NCBI RefSeq assembly: GCF_012349115.1 | Contig: NZ_PQIG01000122.1 | Span: 186,001 to 250,000, forward strand | Reading direction: 5' to 3' | DNA length: 64,000 bases | From: Rhizobium ruizarguesonis | Lineage (GTDB): Bacteria; Pseudomonadota; Alphaproteobacteria; Rhizobiales; Rhizobiaceae | Shown: positions 61,806 to 64,000 of the stretch, piece by piece | How positions within the stretch are numbered: the stretch's first letter is position 1 | Layout of the letters: each line of letters starts with the position of its first letter | Made by a program: the position numbers and the translations under genes | Notes under the pieces: generated by a model | What the model saw: the letters and a program-made list of their open reading frames with translations, nothing else | The model's database searches: none | What the model was told of the DNA's origin: nothing

Positions 61806-62600
61806 CTAGACCGTGCCGCCGAGTTCTTCGGACAATTGCTGCAGTTCCTTGCCGCCGGCCATGAGGTTCTGAAGCTCATCCATCGCGATGTCCGCCTTAG
61901 AAAAGGTGCCAAGCGTCTGGCCGCGATTGAGGATGGTGAAGCGGTCCGCTACCGCATAGGCATGTCGGACATTATGGGTGATGAAAATGACGCCCAATCC
62001 TTTCTGTCGAACCTGGTGGATGTATTTCAGCACCATCGAGGTTTGCGCCACGCCGAGCGCCGAGGTCGGCTCATCGAGAATGAGGATCTTGGCGCCGAAG
62101 TAGACGGCGCGGGCAATGGCAACGCACTGGCGTTCGCCCCCGGACAAAGTGCCTACCGCCTGATTGGGATCGCGGATATCGATGCCGATCTTGTGCATCT
62201 CCTCACGCGTGACATTGTTGCAGTGCGTAAGGTCGATGTGACGGAAGGGGAAGAAGCCCTTGCGGGGCTCTCGTCCCATGAAGAAATTGCGGGTGATAGA
62301 CATCAGCGGGATCATGGCGAGATCCTGATAGACGGTCGCGATCCCAGCATCGAGCGCATCACGCGGGCTGCTGAAATTGACCGGCTTGCCTTCGACCAGG
62401 AACGCGCCGCCGCTTGGACGGACAACGCCGGAGAGCGTCTTGATCAAAGTGGATTTGCCCGCGCCATTGTCTCCGAGGAGACAAAGCACCTCTCCGGCCG
62501 ACACATGCATCGATACGCCGTTGAGAGCAATCACCGAGCCGTAATGCTTGACAATGTCGGTCACTTCAATGATCGGCATTCGAATATTGGCATCAGCCAT
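61806..62600 (-). CDS. Single-domain ABC ATPase, FrcA-type
   Basis: A 264-residue ATPase. Unlike RbsA-type tandem proteins it has one ABC domain, as in FrcA: Walker A LGDNGAGKST (about 38-47), Q-loop VYQDLAMIP, signature LSGGERQCVAIARAV, Walker B ILILDEPTSALGVAQ (Gly in place of Asp in the D-loop) and switch His in FITHNVRHA. The long frame extending upstream is permease shadow. Start two bases after the permease stop, so coupled. Confidence 0.9.
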   Translation of the reverse strand: MADANIRMPIIEVTDIVKHYGSVIALNGVSMHVSAGEVLCLLGDNGAGKSTLIKTLSGVVRPSGGAFLVEGKPVNFSSPRDALDAGIATVYQDLAMIPLMSITRNFFMGREPRKGFFPFRHIDLTHCNNVTREEMHKIGIDIRDPNQAVGTLSGGERQCVAIARAVYFGAKILILDEPTSALGVAQTSMVLKYIHQVRQKGLGVIFITHNVRHAYAVADRFTILNRGQTLGTFSKADIAMDELQNLMAGGKELQQLSEELGGTV

Positions 62601-62602
62601 GA

Positions 62603-63724
62603 TCAGCGCTCCCCGGTAACCTTGCGGCGGATGAAATTGTTGAAAAGAACGGCCAGCAGCAGCATCGAGCCCAGGAAGACCTGAAACCAGTCGGAATCGA
62701 ACTTGGTGTAGGTCAGACCGATCGAGACCGAGCCGAAGATGATCGCGCCGAAGAAGGCGCCAATCGCCGAACCATAGCCGCCTGTCAGCAAGCATCCACC
62801 AATGACGGCGGCAATGATCGCCTCGAACTCTTTCTGAAAGCCGCGTCTGGCATCCGTGGAGCCGGCATCGAGCACAGTGATGATGGCGACCAGAGCCGCC
62901 GCGCATGCCGTCAGCGCAAACAGGCCGGTCTTGACCCTGTGGACCGGGACGCCAGAGTTTCTCGCTGCATTGGGATCACCACCGGCGGCAAAGATCCAGT
63001 TGCCCATGCGAGTGCGCAGGAGGACCCAGGTCGCAGCCAGGGCAAGCGCCACGAACCACAATACCGATACCGGGATGCCCGTGACCTTCGGCATGCCGTT
63101 GGGGAACTTGTCGATCAGGTCGAGATCCGCAAGCCAGACAAAGACGCCCTTCAGCGCATCGCCGGAAAAAAAGCCAAGCAGCGGACTGTCCTTGACGCGG
63201 TCGCCGATGCCACGAAGCTGCGTTGAGCCGCCTGTCGCCCATTTCAGGCCGACGAGCGTCAAGCCACGGAGAATGAAGAGGAATGCCAGGGTCACGATGA
63301 AGGACGGAAGGCGCGTGTGAATGACGATCTGCCCGTTGATCGCTCCCATGAACGCGGCAAAAAGCATCGTCATGACGATGGCAACCGAAAGCGGCTGGCC
63401 GAAATTCGTAAGGATGACGCCGAAAATCAGTCCCGCAAAGGCCACCATCGAGCCGATCGAAAGATCAAACTCGCCGCCGATCATCAGAAGGGCCGCCGCA
63501 ATGGCCAGAATCCCCAATTGCGACGCCGGCGCCATGATGGTCATCAGGCCGGAAAGCGAGAACATGGTACGGTCGGCGGTGAGAAAGAAAAAGACGATGA
63601 CGAGAACAAGGCCAGCCACGGCACCAAGCTCAGGCCGCCGCATCATATGCGTCAAAAAACTTACTTGTTTGACGCGCTCATCGGCCTTCGGCGCAGCCGC
63701 CGTTCTCTGCTCAAGCGAAGCCAT
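62603..63724 (-). CDS. Sugar/polyol ABC permease, FrcC/RbsC family
   Basis: A 373-residue permease with about ten helices. GGGAGGAG precedes ATG 63724. The CUT2 hallmark is MIGGEFDLSIGSMVAFAG near residue 85, and TGGYGSAIGAFFGAIIFG lies near the C-terminus. It has a larger periplasmic insertion (about residues 185-230, LADLDLIDKFPNGMP) than RbsC, as in FrcC-type permeases. Confidence 0.92.
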   Translation of the reverse strand: MASLEQRTAAAPKADERVKQVSFLTHMMRRPELGAVAGLVLVIVFFFLTADRTMFSLSGLMTIMAPASQLGILAIAAALLMIGGEFDLSIGSMVAFAGLIFGVILTNFGQPLSVAIVMTMLFAAFMGAINGQIVIHTRLPSFIVTLAFLFILRGLTLVGLKWATGGSTQLRGIGDRVKDSPLLGFFSGDALKGVFVWLADLDLIDKFPNGMPKVTGIPVSVLWFVALALAATWVLLRTRMGNWIFAAGGDPNAARNSGVPVHRVKTGLFALTACAAALVAIITVLDAGSTDARRGFQKEFEAIIAAVIGGCLLTGGYGSAIGAFFGAIIFGSVSIGLTYTKFDSDWFQVFLGSMLLLAVLFNNFIRRKVTGER

Positions 63725-63795
63725 AACTCCTCCCACGGATCATAATTTAGGGTAGCGTTGGCGCTGCTCGGCAGCGCGGTCAGTCGGCCAAACCC

Positions 63796-63815
63796 CCTCC
63801 CCATTAAGGGGGAGG
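63796..63815. repeat. Intercistronic hairpin after the binding-protein gene
   Basis: CCTCCCC (63796-63802), ATTAAG loop, GGGGAGG (63809-63815), between the binding-protein stop and the permease start on the minus-strand transcript. It may stabilise the binding-protein message. Confidence 0.5.
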
Positions 63816-63848
63816 AGATTCTGGGAGAATGCCCTTCGGCAATTCCGG

Positions 63849-64000
63849 TTAGCGAATGCCCTTGGCGGAAAGATCCACGACTTGGGCCGCCTTTTCCTTA
63901 GTGATAAGGTTCGGGCCGGATGGAACATTCCCCCCCGGGATAAGCCCGTATTTGGCATAGTTGGCCAAGAATACGACCGGTAGATAGCCCTGCAGGAACT
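63849..64000 (-). CDS. C-terminus of sugar/polyol-binding protein (cut by window)
   Basis: The last 50 codons of a periplasmic binding protein, ending at TAA 63849-63851. The residues QGYLPVVFLANYAKYGLIPG, then SGPNLITKEKAAQVVDLSAKG are typical of the C-terminus of FrcB/IntA-like CUT2 binding proteins, and the gene is in the right place, first in the importer operon. The rest lies beyond the window edge. Confidence 0.85.
   Translation of the reverse strand, partial: FLQGYLPVVFLANYAKYGLIPGGNVPSGPNLITKEKAAQVVDLSAKGIR

Overview
The window looks like an accessory replicon or accessory chromosomal region of a Rhizobium (R. leguminosarum/R. etli type) alphaproteobacterium. The grounds are high GC with strong GC3, many binding-protein-dependent ABC importers (seven in 64 kb), a glycerol ABC-transport operon of the kind characterised in R. 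leguminosarum, EcfG-type (GGAAC-N16-CGTT) promoter sequences, and small rhizobial stress proteins. No rRNA, tRNA, CRISPR array, transposase or replication gene was seen.

Layout. 0-2.1 kb: the end of a ribose-type sugar ABC operon (permease, binding protein). 2.6-6.6 kb: an O-antigen module (initiating sugar-phosphate transferase, membrane 4,6-dehydratase, convergent O-antigen ligase-like protein). 6.9-7.7 kb: small stress proteins behind an EcfG-like promoter. 7.9-9.9 kb: GntR regulator and mannonate dehydratase uxuA. 10-13.6 kb: tetR divergent from an emrAB multidrug efflux pair. 13.6-20 kb: mostly small or housekeeping genes (aldose epimerase, ABC-F ATPase, VOC, DUF1328, EF-hand, lipoprotein, DUF992). 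20.1-22.5 kb: an acetyltransferase gene broken by one TGA codon, then lysR divergent from an EamA exporter. 22.6-32.8 kb: glpR followed by a co-directional glpD-glpSTPQUV-glpK operon for active glycerol uptake and conversion to dihydroxyacetone phosphate (DHAP), with helically phased TTCG operator boxes at both promoters. 32.8-37.4 kb: a two-permease sugar ABC operon. 37.9-41.9 kb: AraC regulator, VOC protein and an NMT1-type ABC importer.

42.0-44.8 kb is a small defence/toxin patch. It holds a stand-alone alanyl-tRNA-synthetase-like gene whose start is out of frame with its own good ribosome-binding site, an intact Xre-RES toxin-antitoxin pair with a perfect 12+12 operator palindrome, and a phd-vapC pair in which vapC is frameshifted but the antitoxin and a perfect operator remain.

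45.0-57.4 kb is a catabolic island. PdxA-type dehydrogenase, Fe-type alcohol dehydrogenase, a cytoplasmic sialidase-like protein and a DapA/NanA-family lyase lie on the minus strand. They are divergent from a peptide-type ABC importer fused by ATGA overlaps to a DUF1537 acid-sugar kinase and followed by a GntR regulator. PdxA2 plus DUF1537 kinase is the known four-carbon acid sugar route to DHAP; the combination with a sialidase-like protein and a DapA-family lyase is the most likely undescribed pathway here. 57.5-59.2 kb holds a DUF421 protein and a protein-isoaspartate methyltransferase fused to a membrane-anchored domain. 59.5-64 kb is a sugar/polyol operon (binding protein, permease, single-domain ATPase, TIM-barrel isomerase, inositol-dehydrogenase-like enzyme) ending near an HTH-only RpiR fragment.
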